Source: Acholeplasmatales bacterium (GTDB lineage Bacteria; Bacillota_I; Bacilli_A; Acholeplasmatales; Anaeroplasmataceae). Taken from it: a stretch of 6,044 nt of DNA. Below, piece after piece: positions 5,853 through 6,044 of the stretch. A program made the position numbers and the translations under genes. The DNA lies in assembly GCA_024681175.1 (NCBI GenBank), contig JAILBI010000165.1, positions 1 to 6,044 of the forward strand, read 5' to 3'. How positions within the stretch are numbered: the stretch's first letter is position 1; each line of letters begins with the position of its first letter. A model generated the notes under the pieces. It searched no databases and was not told the origin of the DNA. It was given only the letters and a program-made list of their open reading frames with translations.

Positions 5853-6044
5853 ATGAATAATTTAGCTAAAATTAGAAAAGAATTTCATCTAACTCAAAAA
5901 GACTTAGCTAACATATTAGAAACTACTTCTAATAATATAGGCTATTATGAGCTTGAGAAAAGAGATTTTTCAACAAAATTATTAATAAAAATATCTGAAT
6001 ATTTTAAAGTATCTATAGATTTTATTTTAGCTACTACAGATAAA
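5853..6044 (+). CDS. XRE-family helix-turn-helix regulator, N-terminal part (cut by window edge)
   Basis: Sixty-four codons from the ATG at 5853 stay open to the right edge, so only the N-terminal domain is seen. It is a Cro/C1-type HTH_3 domain. LAKIRKEFHLTQ is helix 1, TQKDLANILET the second helix, TSNNIGYYELEKR the recognition helix and the conserved Glu turn, and STKLLIKISEYFKVSIDFIL the closing helices, with the family's typical Y/F-K-VS-x-D-x-(I/L)L ending at about 53-60. Whether the full protein is a short stand-alone repressor or has a C-terminal sensor, peptidase or membrane domain cannot be seen. It is the only plus-strand gene here and diverges from csp. Autoregulation of the shared intergenic region would be typical, but nothing here proves it. 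Confidence 0.9.
   Translation, partial: MNNLAKIRKEFHLTQKDLANILETTSNNIGYYELEKRDFSTKLLIKISEYFKVSIDFILATTDK

Noticed and set aside
1..6044. Alternative genetic code (UGA as Trp) as in Mycoplasma
   Set aside because: Tryptophans in NifJ that I checked use TGG, and marR ends with TGA in a classic ATGA overlap with yfcE.

Overview
The window is strongly AT-rich, uses the standard genetic code (tryptophan is TGG in the large gene; TAA, TAG and TGA all serve as stops) and has Shine-Dalgarno sites and strong -35/-10 promoters. Together with a single-chain pyruvate:ferredoxin oxidoreductase, this suggests a low-GC anaerobic or fermentative Bacillota-type bacterium. That could be a Bacilli/Erysipelotrichia/RF39-like or clostridial lineage. 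The lineage is inference; no RNA gene or marker protein fixes it.

Layout from left to right. 1-196 (-): the start of a membrane-anchored protein with a ComEA/SLBB-like beginning, cut by the window edge. 200-231: a hairpin that holds this gene's ribosome binding site. 243-758 (-): a YfcE-type metallophosphodiesterase. 755-1183 (-): a MarR-family regulator, overlapping yfcE by ATGA, with its own promoter at 1200-1228. 1231-1260: the nifJ terminator. 1271-4858 (-): nifJ, 1195 codons, with its own promoter and a palindromic leader. 4955-5000: a terminator. 5039-5410 (-): a DUF4186 protein. 5421-5445: the terminator of the csp gene. 5469-5693 (-): a cold-shock-domain protein with its own promoter and a structured leader. 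5853-6044 (+): the start of an XRE-type helix-turn-helix regulator, transcribed divergently and cut by the edge.

Functionally this is mostly housekeeping. NifJ links pyruvate oxidation to reduced ferredoxin and acetyl-CoA. The Csp is an RNA chaperone. marR-yfcE form a two-gene operon that may extend into the ComEA-like gene. Almost every gene is separated from the next by a visible hairpin terminator, so most are probably single transcription units; marR-yfcE is the clear exception. DUF4186 is puzzling because it sits directly behind the csp terminator without a recognisable promoter or Shine-Dalgarno site.

I see no transposon, CRISPR array, phage module, tRNA or rRNA, and no convincing new multi-gene system. 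The points worth a second look are regulatory: hairpins overlapping ribosome binding sites, a very short marR leader, a palindrome in the nifJ leader, and the orphan position of DUF4186.
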